Notes under the pieces: model-generated
What the model was told of the DNA's origin: nothing
Databases searched by the model: none
Seen by the model: only the letters and a program-made list of their open reading frames with translations
Part shown: piece after piece, positions 50,859 to 59,260 of the stretch
Numbering within the stretch: the stretch's first letter is position 1
Layout of the letters: each line of letters starts with the position of its first letter
Program-made: the position numbers and the translations under genes
NCBI GenBank assembly: GCA_016716005.1
Contig: JADJXE010000001.1
Span: forward strand, 2,927,001 to 2,991,000
Direction: 5' to 3'
From: Acidimicrobiales bacterium
GTDB lineage: Bacteria; Actinomycetota; Acidimicrobiia; Acidimicrobiales; JADJXE01
DNA: 64,000 nucleotides

Positions 50859-51620
50859 TCAGGCCCGGCGGCGGGCGCGGCGCACCACCGCCGGCGGCAG
50901 GTGCCTGACGGCGCTGCGCTTGGCCCGCCAGGCCAGCCAGGTGCCGACGCTCATCGGTTGCGGTGGGACCATCGTGCTCGCCGCGGTGTTGTCGCCCTTC
51001 ACCACCAGAACGAGGTCGTGCAGGAAGCGCAGCTCGGTGACCGACCGGTCGAGCGGTGTCGGGCGGTAGCCGGGGCGGTCGAGCTCCATGTGGTTGAGGC
51101 CGTGGACGAGCCGTCGGAAGTAGTTGACGGAGGTGTGGGGCCACCAGCGGAGGCGGGACCCGCCGAACTCGGGCCAGTAGGACGTCTGGGTGTCCTCGAC
51201 GACGTAGAAGCCCGGCGTGGCCAGGGTCGGGAAGAGGAGTCGGAAGGTGGCGACGACATGGCGTGGCACGTGGCTGCCGTCGTCGATGACGATGTCGAAT
51301 GGCCCGTGGTCGGCCACGATCCGCGCCAGGAGCCCGGCGTCGACCTGGCTTCCCCGCTCCACGCGCACGCGTGCCGGAAGAGCGAGGCGCTTCTCGAACA
51401 GGTCGAGACCGACGATGCGTCCCTCGGGGAAGTACTCGGCCCACATCCGCAGCGACTCGCCGCCCGCGAGGGGATCGTCGTACCCCCCGATGCCGATCTC
51501 CAGCACGCGCACCGGGCGGTCGCGCAGGTGCGCGAACCACGCGTCGTAGTGGTCGGTGTAGCCGTGCTCGGTCGCCTTGTCGGTGCCGTGGCGCCGGCCG
51601 ATCTCGGTGAGGGACTCCAT
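50859..51620 (-). CDS. MycE/TylE-like sugar O-methyltransferase
   Basis: This 253-residue enzyme has the features of macrolide-sugar 2-O-methyltransferases. RRHGTDKATEHGYTDHYDAW near residue 10 is the GTDKxxHxYxxxY entry, RVLEIGIGGYDDPLAGGESL and MWAEYFPEGRIVGLDLFEKR give the SAM site, and FDIVIDDGSHVPRHVVATFR carries the metal-binding acids. MycE and TylE methylate a deoxysugar hydroxyl using SAM and Mg2+. Beside rhamnose genes this most likely makes a 2-O-methyl (or other O-methyl) rhamnose on the glycan. The gene is flanked closely by rfbB and DUF4012 on the same strand. Confidence 0.82.
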   Translation of the reverse strand: MESLTEIGRRHGTDKATEHGYTDHYDAWFAHLRDRPVRVLEIGIGGYDDPLAGGESLRMWAEYFPEGRIVGLDLFEKRLALPARVRVERGSQVDAGLLARIVADHGPFDIVIDDGSHVPRHVVATFRLLFPTLATPGFYVVEDTQTSYWPEFGGSRLRWWPHTSVNYFRRLVHGLNHMELDRPGYRPTPLDRSVTELRFLHDLVLVVKGDNTAASTMVPPQPMSVGTWLAWRAKRSAVRHLPPAVVRRARRRA

Positions 51621-51632
51621 CGGTGCGCCCGT

Positions 51633-52592
51633 CTACTCCTGGCCGCGCAGGGGCCGCCACCACCACGGGTTGGCGCGGTACCAGCCGACCGTGTCGGCCA
51701 GGCCGTCGTCGAGGGCGACGCGGGGCGCCCAGCCGAGGGCGCGGATCCGGGTGGTGTCGATCGAGTACCGCCGATCGTGGCCGGGCCGGTCGGCCACCGC
51801 CTCGATGGCCGACCGGTCGCGCCCGCACAGCTCGACCAGGCGCTCGGCGATCTGGGCGTTCGTGCGCTCGTTGCCCGCGCCCACGTTGTAGATGCCGCCG
51901 GGCTCCCCCTGCCGGCGCACCACGTCGATGGCGGCGGCGTTGTCGGTGGCGTGGAGCCAGTCGCGCACGTTGGCGCCGTCGCCGTAGAGGGGGACCCGCC
52001 GCCCGTCGAGCAGGTTGGTGACGAACAGCGGGATCAGCTTCTCGGGGAACTGGTAGGGCCCGTAGTTGTTGCTGCTCCGCGTGACCACCACGTCGAGGCC
52101 GTGGGTGACGTGGTGGCTGAGGGCGATGAGGTCGCTGCCGGCCTTCGACGCCGAGTACGGGCTCGACGGGGTGAGCGGGTCGGTCTCCACGAACGAGCCC
52201 TCGGGGACGGAGCCGTAGACCTCGTCGGTGGAGACGTGGACGACGCGCGACGCCCCCACGCTGCGGGCCACGTCGCACACCACGTTGGTGCCCTGGCAGT
52301 TGGTGCGCACGAAGGCGTCCGGGCCGGTGATGGAGCGGTCGACGTGCGTCTCGGCCGCCAGGTGGACGACCGCCTGGCAGCCGGCCATCGCCGCACCCAG
52401 GGCGTGGCGGTCGCACACGTCGCCGCGCACGAACCGCACGCGGGGGTCGTCGAGCACCTCGCCGAGGGTCTCGAGCCGACCGGCATAGGTGAGCAGGTCG
52501 TACACCACCACCTCGTCGTCGGTGGTGGCCAGGACGTGGCGGACGTAGTGGCTGCCGATGAAGCCGGCGCCGCCGGTGACGAGCAGCCTCAC
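51633..52592 (-). CDS. rfbB: dTDP-glucose 4,6-dehydratase
   Basis: GTG at 52592 overlaps the rfbC stop and gives 319 residues. The NAD site is RLLVTGGAGFIGSHYVRHVL, the catalytic strand VVHVSTDEVYGSVPEGS, the YxxxK pair in SPYSASKAGSDLIAL, and the later TRSSNNYGPYQFPEKLIPLF is the RmlB signature. It makes dTDP-4-keto-6-deoxyglucose, the second step to dTDP-L-rhamnose. Length and all active-site parts are normal. It is translationally coupled to rfbC and lies 12 bp before the methyltransferase gene. Confidence 0.93.
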   Translation of the reverse strand: MRLLVTGGAGFIGSHYVRHVLATTDDEVVVYDLLTYAGRLETLGEVLDDPRVRFVRGDVCDRHALGAAMAGCQAVVHLAAETHVDRSITGPDAFVRTNCQGTNVVCDVARSVGASRVVHVSTDEVYGSVPEGSFVETDPLTPSSPYSASKAGSDLIALSHHVTHGLDVVVTRSSNNYGPYQFPEKLIPLFVTNLLDGRRVPLYGDGANVRDWLHATDNAAAIDVVRRQGEPGGIYNVGAGNERTNAQIAERLVELCGRDRSAIEAVADRPGHDRRYSIDTTRIRALGWAPRVALDDGLADTVGWYRANPWWWRPLRGQE

Positions 52593-53191
52593 CGGCCCGC
52601 CTCGGGGGCCGACGGCTCCGCCCAGCGGGGCACGAGGGGGCCGGTCAGCTCGGCGCGCCGGGGGTTGGCCCGGTCGCGCGCCGAGAGGATCGGTGCGCGC
52701 ACACCGATCGTGTCGAGGCCCCAGTCGGCCCCGATCTCGGGGTCGTCCCAGGCGACGCCGAGCTCGTCGGCCGGGTCGTACGTGCGGTCGACGAGGTACG
52801 TGATGGTGACGGGGGTGAGGGCGGCGAACCCGTGGGCGACGCCGGGCGGGATGTACACCCCGCGGTGGTCGTGCCCGGGTCCGCCGTCGCCGCCCAGGTC
52901 GACGGTGAGGGTGGCGCCGGCCGTCGGCGAGCCGAGCCGCAGGTCGTGCAGCACCACGCGCGCCCGGCCGTGGGGCACGTACCAGTAGTCGGCCTGGTGG
53001 AGGTGGTAGTGCAGGCCCACGAGGCAGCCGGCCTGGCGGTCGGCCCGGTTGGCCTGGACCATCTCGCGGCCGTGGGGCACCCACGAGCGCCGCCACGTCT
53101 CCACGAAGTAGCCCCGCTCGTCGCCGAACACGGTGGGTGAGGCGATGACGACCCCGACGATCGTCGACGACAGCTCGAGGTCGGCCGTCAT
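52589..53191 (-). CDS. rfbC: dTDP-4-dehydrorhamnose 3,5-epimerase
   Basis: This 200-residue cupin-fold enzyme inverts C3 and C5 of dTDP-4-keto-6-deoxyglucose. Motifs in order are SPTVFGDERGYFVETWR near 18-34, CLVGLHYHLHQADYWYVPHG near 55 with the catalytic His, then VYIPPGVAHGFAAL near 110 and TYLVDRTYDPADELGVAWDD with the late Tyr. It also shows the NRADRQAG variant in place of the common NxSxSxxG, so it is a somewhat divergent RmlC. It overlaps rfbB by 4 bp and sits 10 bp after rfbA. Confidence 0.9.
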   Translation of the reverse strand: MTADLELSSTIVGVVIASPTVFGDERGYFVETWRRSWVPHGREMVQANRADRQAGCLVGLHYHLHQADYWYVPHGRARVVLHDLRLGSPTAGATLTVDLGGDGGPGHDHRGVYIPPGVAHGFAALTPVTITYLVDRTYDPADELGVAWDDPEIGADWGLDTIGVRAPILSARDRANPRRAELTGPLVPRWAEPSAPEAGR

Positions 53192-53201
53192 CGGGAGGGC
53201 C

Positions 53202-54311
53202 TCACGGCAGCTCGACCCGCGAGTGGTCGCCCAGCATCAGCCGCGTGGCGCGGGGCCGGGCGTCGGATCGGGTCACCTCCGCGCTCCTGCCCACCAGGCT
53301 GTCGACGATGCGGGGGACGCCGCTGATGCGGCTGCCCGCCAGCACGATCGAGCGCTCGATCTCGGACCCGACGATCTCGCAGTCGTGGTCGATGGAGGTG
53401 AACGGCCCGACGTAGGAGTCGTGGACGCGGGAGCGCCCGCCGATGATGGCCGGGCCCCGGATGGTGGACCGCTCCACCTTCGCTCCCGCCTCGACGACCA
53501 CCCGGCCCTCGATCCGTGAGGCGTCGTCGACCGAGCCGTCGCAGTGCGGCTCCAGCATCTCGAGGATCAGGCGGTTGCCCTCGAGCAGCGGCTCGAGCGT
53601 GCCGGTGTCGATCCACCAGTCCTCGACGACCTGGTGGACGACGCGGTGGCCGTGGTCGATGAGCCACTGGATGGCGTCGGTGATCTCCAGCTCGCCCCGC
53701 GCGCTGGGCGTGATGGCGCGCACGGCCTCGTGGACGTGGCGGTCGAAGAGGTACACGCCGACCAGGGCCAGATCGGACGGCGGCACCGCCGGCTTCTCCA
53801 CCAGGCGGACCACCTCGCCCCGCTCGTCGAGCTCGGCCACGCCGAAGCGCTGGGGGTCGGGCACCCGGGCCAGCAGGATCTGGGCGGCCGGCGGGGCCGA
53901 GCCGGGGTCGCCGAGGCGGGGGGTCGCGGCGTCGGCCCGTGCCGCCTCGAAGGCGTCGACGAAGCGGGTCACCCCCTCGCGGAGCAGGTTGTCACCCAGG
54001 TACATGACGACGTCGTCGTCGCCGAGGAAGTCGCCGGCGATCAGCACCGCGTGGGCCAGGCCGAGCGGAGCCTCCTGCTGCAGGAACGTGGTGCGGACCC
54101 CCCACCGAGAGCCGTCGCCCACGGCGGCGCGCACCTCGTCGGCGGTGTCGCCCACCACCACGCCGACCTCGGTGATGCCGGCCGCGGCCAGGTGCTCGAG
54201 GCCGTAGAAGAGGATCGGCTTGTTGGCCACGGGCACCAGCTGCTTGGCGCTGGTGTGGGTGATCGGCCGCAGCCGGGTGCCGGCGCCGCCGGCGAGGATC
54301 AGGCCCTTCAC
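53202..54311 (-). CDS. rfbA: Glucose-1-phosphate thymidylyltransferase, long form
   Basis: GTG at 54311 gives 369 residues. GLILAGGAGTRLRPITHTSA at 3-22 is the nucleotide-binding loop, KQLVPVANKPILFYGLEHLA follows, and YLGDNLLREGV and VEKPAVPPSDLALVGVYLFD come next. After about residue 245 a left-handed beta-helix tail (VVVEAGAKVERSTIRGPAII) makes this the long form, also seen in actinobacterial antibiotic clusters. It makes dTDP-glucose from dTTP and glucose-1-phosphate. Its start overlaps the stop of a 45-residue ORF upstream, so expression may depend on that small frame. Confidence 0.9.
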   Translation of the reverse strand: MKGLILAGGAGTRLRPITHTSAKQLVPVANKPILFYGLEHLAAAGITEVGVVVGDTADEVRAAVGDGSRWGVRTTFLQQEAPLGLAHAVLIAGDFLGDDDVVMYLGDNLLREGVTRFVDAFEAARADAATPRLGDPGSAPPAAQILLARVPDPQRFGVAELDERGEVVRLVEKPAVPPSDLALVGVYLFDRHVHEAVRAITPSARGELEITDAIQWLIDHGHRVVHQVVEDWWIDTGTLEPLLEGNRLILEMLEPHCDGSVDDASRIEGRVVVEAGAKVERSTIRGPAIIGGRSRVHDSYVGPFTSIDHDCEIVGSEIERSIVLAGSRISGVPRIVDSLVGRSAEVTRSDARPRATRLMLGDHSRVELP

Positions 54312-54445
54312 GTCGTCCTTGCCCGCCGCCGGGCCGCGTGCACCGCCTCCTGCACCCGAGCCGGCACCCACGCCGCGTACGACTCGTTGAGCCTCGCCAG
54401 GCCCACGCGCGTCGTGACGGAGTCGAGGACGCCGGCGCTGCACAT
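54308..54445 (-). CDS. 45-residue ORF translationally coupled to rfbA
   Basis: ATG at 54445 stands 7 nt after GGAGGC and opens a 45-codon frame (MCSAGVLDSVTTRVGLARLN and ESYAAWVPARVQEAVHAARR). Its TGA at 54308-54310 overlaps the GTG of rfbA (GTGA). The good ribosome site and the exact overlap suggest that it is translated and coupled. I know no family for it. It could be a small envelope-regulating peptide or simply a leader that boosts the weak GTG of rfbA. Confidence 0.5.
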   Translation of the reverse strand: MCSAGVLDSVTTRVGLARLNESYAAWVPARVQEAVHAARRRARTT

Positions 54446-54477
54446 GGGTTGCCTCCGAATCGGTTCGGACCGGGCGT

Positions 54478-54494
54478 CGGGCCCTCTGGGCCCG
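54478..54494. promoter_or_regulatory. Perfect hairpin between the divergent rfb and methyltransferase genes
   Basis: CGGGCCC at 54478-54484 and GGGCCCG at 54488-54494 are inverted repeats with a TCT loop. They lie in the only intergenic region between the minus-strand rfb cluster and the plus-strand genes that start at 54518, a likely control point. The site may be an operator or an RNA hairpin. No T-run follows. Confidence 0.4.
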
Positions 54495-54517
54495 GCGTGC
54501 GAGGATGACGCCTCCCT

Positions 54518-55438
54518 ATGATGCTCGACACCGAGTGGTCGCCGTGCCCGCTGGGCTGCCGGGCCGGCGACGACCCGCTGGTGACGGCCGCCAACTGGCG
54601 CGCCGGGCCGGCCGGCCGGTTCACGGTGGTGCGGTGCCGCGCCTGCCGGCTCGCCCGGACCGACCCCAGGCCCACGGCGGCGGCGATGGGGGCGTTCTAC
54701 CCCGACTGCTACGACGCGTTCGTCGACCGCAGCGACGACCGGCTGGCGTCGCTCCGCCGGGTCGGGCGGCGCGTGCTGCGGACCGGCGCCCACGCCCTGC
54801 CCCCGCTGGCACCCGGCGCCGTGCTCGACGTGGGGTGCGCCAACGGTGCCGAGCTCGTCGAGATGCAGCGGCAGGGCTGGTCCGTCGCGGGCATCGAGCC
54901 GTCGGCCTCGGCGTGTGCCGTTGCGGCCGCGCGGGGCGTGCCCGTCATCCACGGGACCGTCGAGTCGTGCGACGAGCTCCCCGCCGGGCTCGACCTGGTG
55001 ACGGCCTGGAACGCGCTCGAGCACCTCCACCACCCGGTCGAGGCCCTCCGCCGCCTGCGGTCGTCGCTGCGCCCCGGGGGCTGGCTCGTGGTGTCCGTTC
55101 CGAACCTCGACTCGCTGGGGTTCCGGGCCTTCGGCGCCCGGTGGTACGGGCTGAGCGTCCCGCACCACCTGTACCACTTCACCCCGACCACCCTCGCCCG
55201 CGTGCTGGCCGCCGGGGGCTTCCGCCTGGACCGGCTCGTCTACCAGCGATGGGCCATCGACCTGGTGGCGAGCGCGTCGATCGTGCGCCTCGAGCGGGAG
55301 CAGCGGCGCACCGGGCGGCGCCCGGGCACCGCCTCCACCGGCCCGCTCTGGGCGCAGGCGGTGCTGTACCCCCTGTCGCTCGGTCTGGCGGCCGCCGGGC
55401 GGAGCGGGTCGATGACCGCGTGGGCGCGGCGGGCCTGA
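54518..55438 (+). CDS. SAM-dependent methyltransferase with N-terminal zinc-ribbon-like motif
   Basis: This 306-residue protein starts WSPCPLGCRAG and then VRCRACRLARTDPRP, four cysteines in two CxxC-like pairs, a common lead-in of sugar and natural-product methyltransferases. The core has AVLDVGCANGAELVEMQRQG near 108, SVAGIEPSASACAVAAARGV, DLVTAWNALEHLHHPVEALR near 165 and LRPGGWLVVSVPNLDSLGFR. It probably C- or O-methylates a sugar or glycan. A GAGGAT hexamer lies 11-14 nt before the two possible ATGs (54518, 54521). The stop abuts the next GTG. Confidence 0.82.
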   Translation: MMLDTEWSPCPLGCRAGDDPLVTAANWRAGPAGRFTVVRCRACRLARTDPRPTAAAMGAFYPDCYDAFVDRSDDRLASLRRVGRRVLRTGAHALPPLAPGAVLDVGCANGAELVEMQRQGWSVAGIEPSASACAVAAARGVPVIHGTVESCDELPAGLDLVTAWNALEHLHHPVEALRRLRSSLRPGGWLVVSVPNLDSLGFRAFGARWYGLSVPHHLYHFTPTTLARVLAAGGFRLDRLVYQRWAIDLVASASIVRLEREQRRTGRRPGTASTGPLWAQAVLYPLSLGLAAAGRSGSMTAWARRA

Positions 55439-56341
55439 GTGGTCGACCGGCTCCTCCTGCTCGTCGTCCACCACCGGGCGCCCGACGACGCGGCGCGTCT
55501 GGTCGGCCAGGTCTCCTCCTCGCCGGCGGCCGGCCGGGTCGACGTGGTCGTCGTCGACAACAGCGGCGAGGTGGCGGCTGCCGGCGGCCTGAGCGGAGCG
55601 ACCGTCGTGCGCCCCCCGGCCAACCTCGGCTACCTGCGCGGCGCCCACTGGGCGCTGTCGCTCGTCGCCGACGCCGAGGGGCTGGCCCCCTACGGGTGGG
55701 TGGTGGTCGCCAACGCCGATCTCGAGCTGGACGTGGCCGCCCTCGTCGCGGCGCTCGACGAGCTGGCCCCGGGAGGCCGCGGTGTGCTCGTGGTGGGCCC
55801 CGAGCTGGTCGACGCGTCCGGCGGTTCGCTGAACCCGCTCTTCGTCCGGCGGCCGGGCCCGGCCCGGTTCGCGCTCCTGTGGGCGCTCTACGCCACCGGG
55901 ATCACCGCGCGGGCCTGGCTGGGGTGGGCGGCCCGCCGGGCCGACACCACCGGGCCGTCGCCGTCCGATCCCCGTCGGCCCGATGCCGACACCCCGGCCG
56001 ACCAGGTCGTCTACGGGGTGCACGGCAGCCTGGTGGCGCTGTCACGGGGGTTCTTCGACCGGGGCGGGCACCTCAACCACCCGCTGTTCCTGTTCGGCGA
56101 GGAGGAGTTCCTCGCCGAACAGGCGATCGCCCTCGGCGGTGAGGTGGTGGTGACGCACCGGGCACGGGTCACCCACCGCCCGCACGGCTCGGCCGGCCAG
56201 CGGGCGGCGATCGACCCGGTCCTGCGCCGGCACGCCCGCCGCGCCTTCGGGTACTGCGTGGCCGTGCTGTCGGCTCGGCCGGGCACGCCCGTCCCCGCGG
56301 GCCGGTGGTGGCGGGCCGGTAGCCTGCCCGGGTCGCCGTGA
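55439..56341 (+). CDS. GT2-type glycosyltransferase
   Basis: This 300-residue GT-A enzyme begins LLLLVVHHRAPDDAARLVGQ. VDVVVVDNSGEVAAAGGLSG near residue 35 contains the DNxS nucleotide contact, VVRPPANLGYLRGAHWALSL follows, and VVVANADLELDVAALVAALD near 90 carries the DxD-type metal site (NADLEL). VHGSLVALSRGFFDRGGHLN near 195 and LFLFGEEEFLAEQAIALGGE near 215 are the acceptor and catalytic ED parts, seen in rhamnosyl- and other GT2 transferases. No membrane segment is present. It may transfer the rhamnose made next door. It overlaps the next gene by 4 bp. Confidence 0.82.
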   Translation: MVDRLLLLVVHHRAPDDAARLVGQVSSSPAAGRVDVVVVDNSGEVAAAGGLSGATVVRPPANLGYLRGAHWALSLVADAEGLAPYGWVVVANADLELDVAALVAALDELAPGGRGVLVVGPELVDASGGSLNPLFVRRPGPARFALLWALYATGITARAWLGWAARRADTTGPSPSDPRRPDADTPADQVVYGVHGSLVALSRGFFDRGGHLNHPLFLFGEEEFLAEQAIALGGEVVVTHRARVTHRPHGSAGQRAAIDPVLRRHARRAFGYCVAVLSARPGTPVPAGRWWRAGSLPGSP

Positions 56342-57762
56342 CGGAGGTGCCCCGGGTGGCCGAGCAGTACGACGTCGTGATCATCGGTGGCGGGCCGGGC
56401 GGCTACGCCGCCGCCCTGTACGGCGCGTCGGCCGGGCTGCGGATCGCCCTGGTCGAGAAGGACCGGGTGGGCGGCACGTGCCTCCACCGCGGCTGCGTGC
56501 CGGCCAAGGAGTTCCTCGAGACGGCGGCCGTGTACCGCCACGTGGTGGGCGCCGGCGACTTCGGCGTGCTCACCCAGCCGCCCGGGCTCGACTTCGCGGT
56601 GTCGCAGGCCCGAAAGCAGCGGGTCGTCGAGCAGCTGTGGAAGGGCCTCACCGGGCTGCTCGGCCGCCGCAAGGTCACGACCCTCGCCGGGGTGGGCTCG
56701 CTCGGCCCCGACCGGGCGGTCACGGTGCGCCACGACGACGGCACGACCACCCGGCTCAGCGGCAGCCACGTGATCCTGGCGTCGGGGTCGGCCCCCCGCT
56801 CCATCCCCGGCTTCGAGGTCGACGGGCGCCTCGTGCTCACCTCCGACGAGGTGCTGGCCATCACCGAGCTGCCGGAGACGGCGGTGGTGATCGGCGGCGG
56901 CGCCATCGGCTGCGAGTTCGCCTCCCTCTACGCCGACCTGGGCGTGCAGGTCACGATCCTCGAGGCGCTCCCGCACATCCTCCCCGGCTGCGACGCCGAC
57001 GTCGCCGCCGTCGTGCTGCGCTCCTTCAAGAAGCGGGGCATCGACGTGCGAACCGGCGTGGCCGTCACCGGCCACGCGCCCGACCCGTCGGGCCGGGGGA
57101 CCACGGTGCGTTTCGGCGACGGCGAGGAGCTGGCCGTCGAGCAGGTGGTCGTCTCGGTCGGCCGGCGGCCCTACGCCGACCTGCTGGGGCTCCAGGGCAC
57201 GGCGGTCGGCGTCACCGAGCGCGGCTTCGTGGAGGTCGACGCCTGGTGCCGCACGGGTGAGCCCGGCGTGTACGCCGTCGGCGACCTGATCGCCACCCCG
57301 CAGCTGGCCCACGTCGGCTTCGCCGAGGGCATCCTCGCCATCCGGGACCTGCTCGGCGAGGACCCGGTGCCCGTCGACTACGGGCGGGTCCCCTGGTGCA
57401 TCTACTGCCAGCCCGAGGTCGCCTTCGCCGGCCACTCCGAGCAGAGCGCCCGCGAGGCCGGCCTCGACGTGGTGACCGGCAAGCACCGCTTCAGCGGCAA
57501 CGGCCGGGCCCTGATCGTGGGCGAGCCCGACGGCCTGGTGAAGGTGATCGCCGAGAAGCAGCCCGACGGCACCGGCGGGCGGATCCTCGGCGTCCACATG
57601 GTGGGGCCGTGGGTCACCGAGCAGCTCGGCCAGGCGTACCTGGCGGTGAACTGGGAGGCCACCGTCGAGGAGGTTGCCCAGTTCGTGCAGCCCCACCCCA
57701 CCCTGTCGGAGCTGTTCGGCGAGACGGTGATGAGCCTCACCGGCCGGACCCTGCACGGCTGA
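56338..57762 (+). CDS. lpdA: Dihydrolipoyl dehydrogenase
   Basis: This 474-residue flavoenzyme oxidises dihydrolipoamide with NAD+. GGGPGG at 17-22 is the FAD site. The redox disulfide is GGTCLHRGCVPAKEF with Cys48 and Cys53. VVIGGGAIGCEFASLYADLG near 183 is the NAD site, GVYAVGDLIATPQLAHVGFA near 310 binds FAD, and the C terminus has VQPHPTLSELFGE with the catalytic His-Glu pair. It is the E3 part of 2-oxoacid dehydrogenases or the glycine system. Its place inside a glycan gene run, overlapping a glycosyltransferase, is unexpected and no E1 or E2 gene is in the window. Confidence 0.93.
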   Translation: MTEVPRVAEQYDVVIIGGGPGGYAAALYGASAGLRIALVEKDRVGGTCLHRGCVPAKEFLETAAVYRHVVGAGDFGVLTQPPGLDFAVSQARKQRVVEQLWKGLTGLLGRRKVTTLAGVGSLGPDRAVTVRHDDGTTTRLSGSHVILASGSAPRSIPGFEVDGRLVLTSDEVLAITELPETAVVIGGGAIGCEFASLYADLGVQVTILEALPHILPGCDADVAAVVLRSFKKRGIDVRTGVAVTGHAPDPSGRGTTVRFGDGEELAVEQVVVSVGRRPYADLLGLQGTAVGVTERGFVEVDAWCRTGEPGVYAVGDLIATPQLAHVGFAEGILAIRDLLGEDPVPVDYGRVPWCIYCQPEVAFAGHSEQSAREAGLDVVTGKHRFSGNGRALIVGEPDGLVKVIAEKQPDGTGGRILGVHMVGPWVTEQLGQAYLAVNWEATVEEVAQFVQPHPTLSELFGETVMSLTGRTLHG

Positions 57763-57765
57763 TCG

Positions 57766-58524
57766 GTGGCCCCCGACTGGCGGCTCCTCGGCCGCAAGGC
57801 GTGGTGCGCGGTGCTGCCCCGCCGGGCCACCCTCACCGCCCACCTCACCGACGGCACCGTGGTGCGCGGCCGCAACCGCGCCGGCCACGGCGGCCGGGGC
57901 GCGTTCGTCCACCGCGACGCCCTCGAGCCCGAGCTCGCGGTCCTCGATCGCCTGGTCGGGCCCGGGCAGGTGGTGGTCGACGTCGGCGCCAACACCGGCG
58001 TGTACGCCCTGAAGGCCGGCCGGCTGGTCGGGCCGTCGGGCACCGTGGTCGCCATCGAGCCCAACCCCGACATGATCGGGTGGCTCCAGGGCAACGTGCG
58101 GGCCAACGGCCTGGGCAACGTGCGGGTGCGGATGCTGGCGGCCGGCGAGCGCACCGGAGCCGCCACCCTGTGGGAGAACCGCGACGCGCCCAACTCGTTC
58201 TCGCTGGTCCGCAGGGCGGCGGGTGCCGGCTTCTCGGTGCTGGTCGTGCCCCTCGACGAGCTCCTCGCCTGGGAGGGCCTCGAGCACGTCGACCTGGTGA
58301 AGATCGACGTGGAGGGGGCCGAGGACGCCGTGCTCGCCGGGGCCGCCGGCCTGATCGAGCGCTGCCGGCCGCTCGTGATCGCCGAGGCGATCCACCGGGG
58401 CCTGACCTCGGTGCCGGCCGGCTACCGGGCCGTGCGGGCGCCCGGCAGCCCCAACCTGGTGCTCCTGCCCGAGGGCCATCCGGCCGGCGCGGTGGTCGCG
58501 GCGCTGGGCTGGCCGGCGGCGTAG
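57766..58524 (+). CDS. FkbM family SAM-dependent methyltransferase
   Basis: GTG at 57766, three bases after the lpdA stop, gives 252 residues. VVVDVGANTGVYALKAGRLV near residue 67 is the SAM loop, VVAIEPNPDMIGWLQGNVRA follows, and VDLVKIDVEGAEDAVLAGAA near 178 is the FkbM signature. ERCRPLVIAEAIH closes the core. It is likely to O-methylate a sugar hydroxyl of the surface glycan. It is the third FkbM-type protein in the window, the other two lying at 9973 and 12183. The next gene is convergent, with only 4 bp between the stops. Confidence 0.84.
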   Translation: MAPDWRLLGRKAWCAVLPRRATLTAHLTDGTVVRGRNRAGHGGRGAFVHRDALEPELAVLDRLVGPGQVVVDVGANTGVYALKAGRLVGPSGTVVAIEPNPDMIGWLQGNVRANGLGNVRVRMLAAGERTGAATLWENRDAPNSFSLVRRAAGAGFSVLVVPLDELLAWEGLEHVDLVKIDVEGAEDAVLAGAAGLIERCRPLVIAEAIHRGLTSVPAGYRAVRAPGSPNLVLLPEGHPAGAVVAALGWPAA

Positions 58525-58528
58525 CCCC

Positions 58529-59260
58529 TCAGGACGGCGCTCGGCACTCCAGGTACAGCGAGCCGGGGCGGTACTCGCCGCCGTCCCCGACCTCGAGCCC
58601 GCTCGCCATCCAGCCGGGTATGGCGCTGTCGTTCCAGGCCCGCCGGCGCACGTCGACGAAGCCGGCCTCGGCCAGCACGGCTCCCAGGTTCACCTCGTCG
58701 TACATCCACTGGTGCGTCTCGCCGCGGCGGCGGGCGTCGCCCAGCACCACTCGTTCGGCGGCCGCCGCGGCGCCGCGCCGGCCGGCCGTCGCCCACGCGT
58801 CCTTCCGGACCGACTGCTCGTAGAGCTCGGCCACGCTGGCGTCGTGGCGGTCCCAGCCCCGGGGGCCCGCGGCCCGGGCCGCCTCCAGCGAGGCGAGGTA
58901 GGCGCGGGCGAGCTGCTCGAGGTCGGGGACGCACACCCGGTGCCGCCCACCCGGGCGGAGCACGCGGCGAACCTCGGCGAGGAAGCCCCCGACGCGGTCG
59001 CGGTCCAGGTGCTCGAAGAGGTGCGAGTGGTACACGGCGTCGACCGTGCCGTCGGCGAAGGGCAGCGGCCGGCGCAGGTCGTGGACGAGCACGGCCGGGT
59101 CGAGCCGCTCGAAGCGCCGGCGCCGCTCGCCGGAGAGGGCGACGGCGGCGACACGGCGCAGCGCGGGGCTGGCCCGCAGGCGCAGGTAGGGGGACCAGTC
59201 GACGTTGACCCAGTCGGGCGCCGTCTTCACCCCGCAGCCGAGGTTGAGCATCGTCGTCAC
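58529..59260 (-). CDS. SAM-dependent methyltransferase (small-molecule type)
   Basis: This 243-residue protein begins MLNLGCGVKTAPDWVNVDWS, the GCG and xNxD pattern of a methyltransferase subgroup frequent in glycan and secondary-metabolite clusters. LRRPLPFADGTVDAVYHSHL near 66 and FEHLDRDRVGGFLAEVRRVL near 86 are motif 4-5, and RHRVCVPDLEQLARAYL is motif 6. A late ETHQWMYDEVNLGAVLAEAG has the typical HxxxYD feature. The acceptor is unknown, presumably a sugar. It overlaps the flippase gene upstream on the minus strand by 4 bp. Confidence 0.8.
   Translation of the reverse strand: MTTMLNLGCGVKTAPDWVNVDWSPYLRLRASPALRRVAAVALSGERRRRFERLDPAVLVHDLRRPLPFADGTVDAVYHSHLFEHLDRDRVGGFLAEVRRVLRPGGRHRVCVPDLEQLARAYLASLEAARAAGPRGWDRHDASVAELYEQSVRKDAWATAGRRGAAAAAERVVLGDARRRGETHQWMYDEVNLGAVLAEAGFVDVRRRAWNDSAIPGWMASGLEVGDGGEYRPGSLYLECRAPS

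Noticed and set aside
48281..50908. An 875-residue plus-strand frame rich in Gly, Val and Arg
   Set aside because: It is antisense to the DUF4012 gene and the start of rfbD and has no domain pattern.
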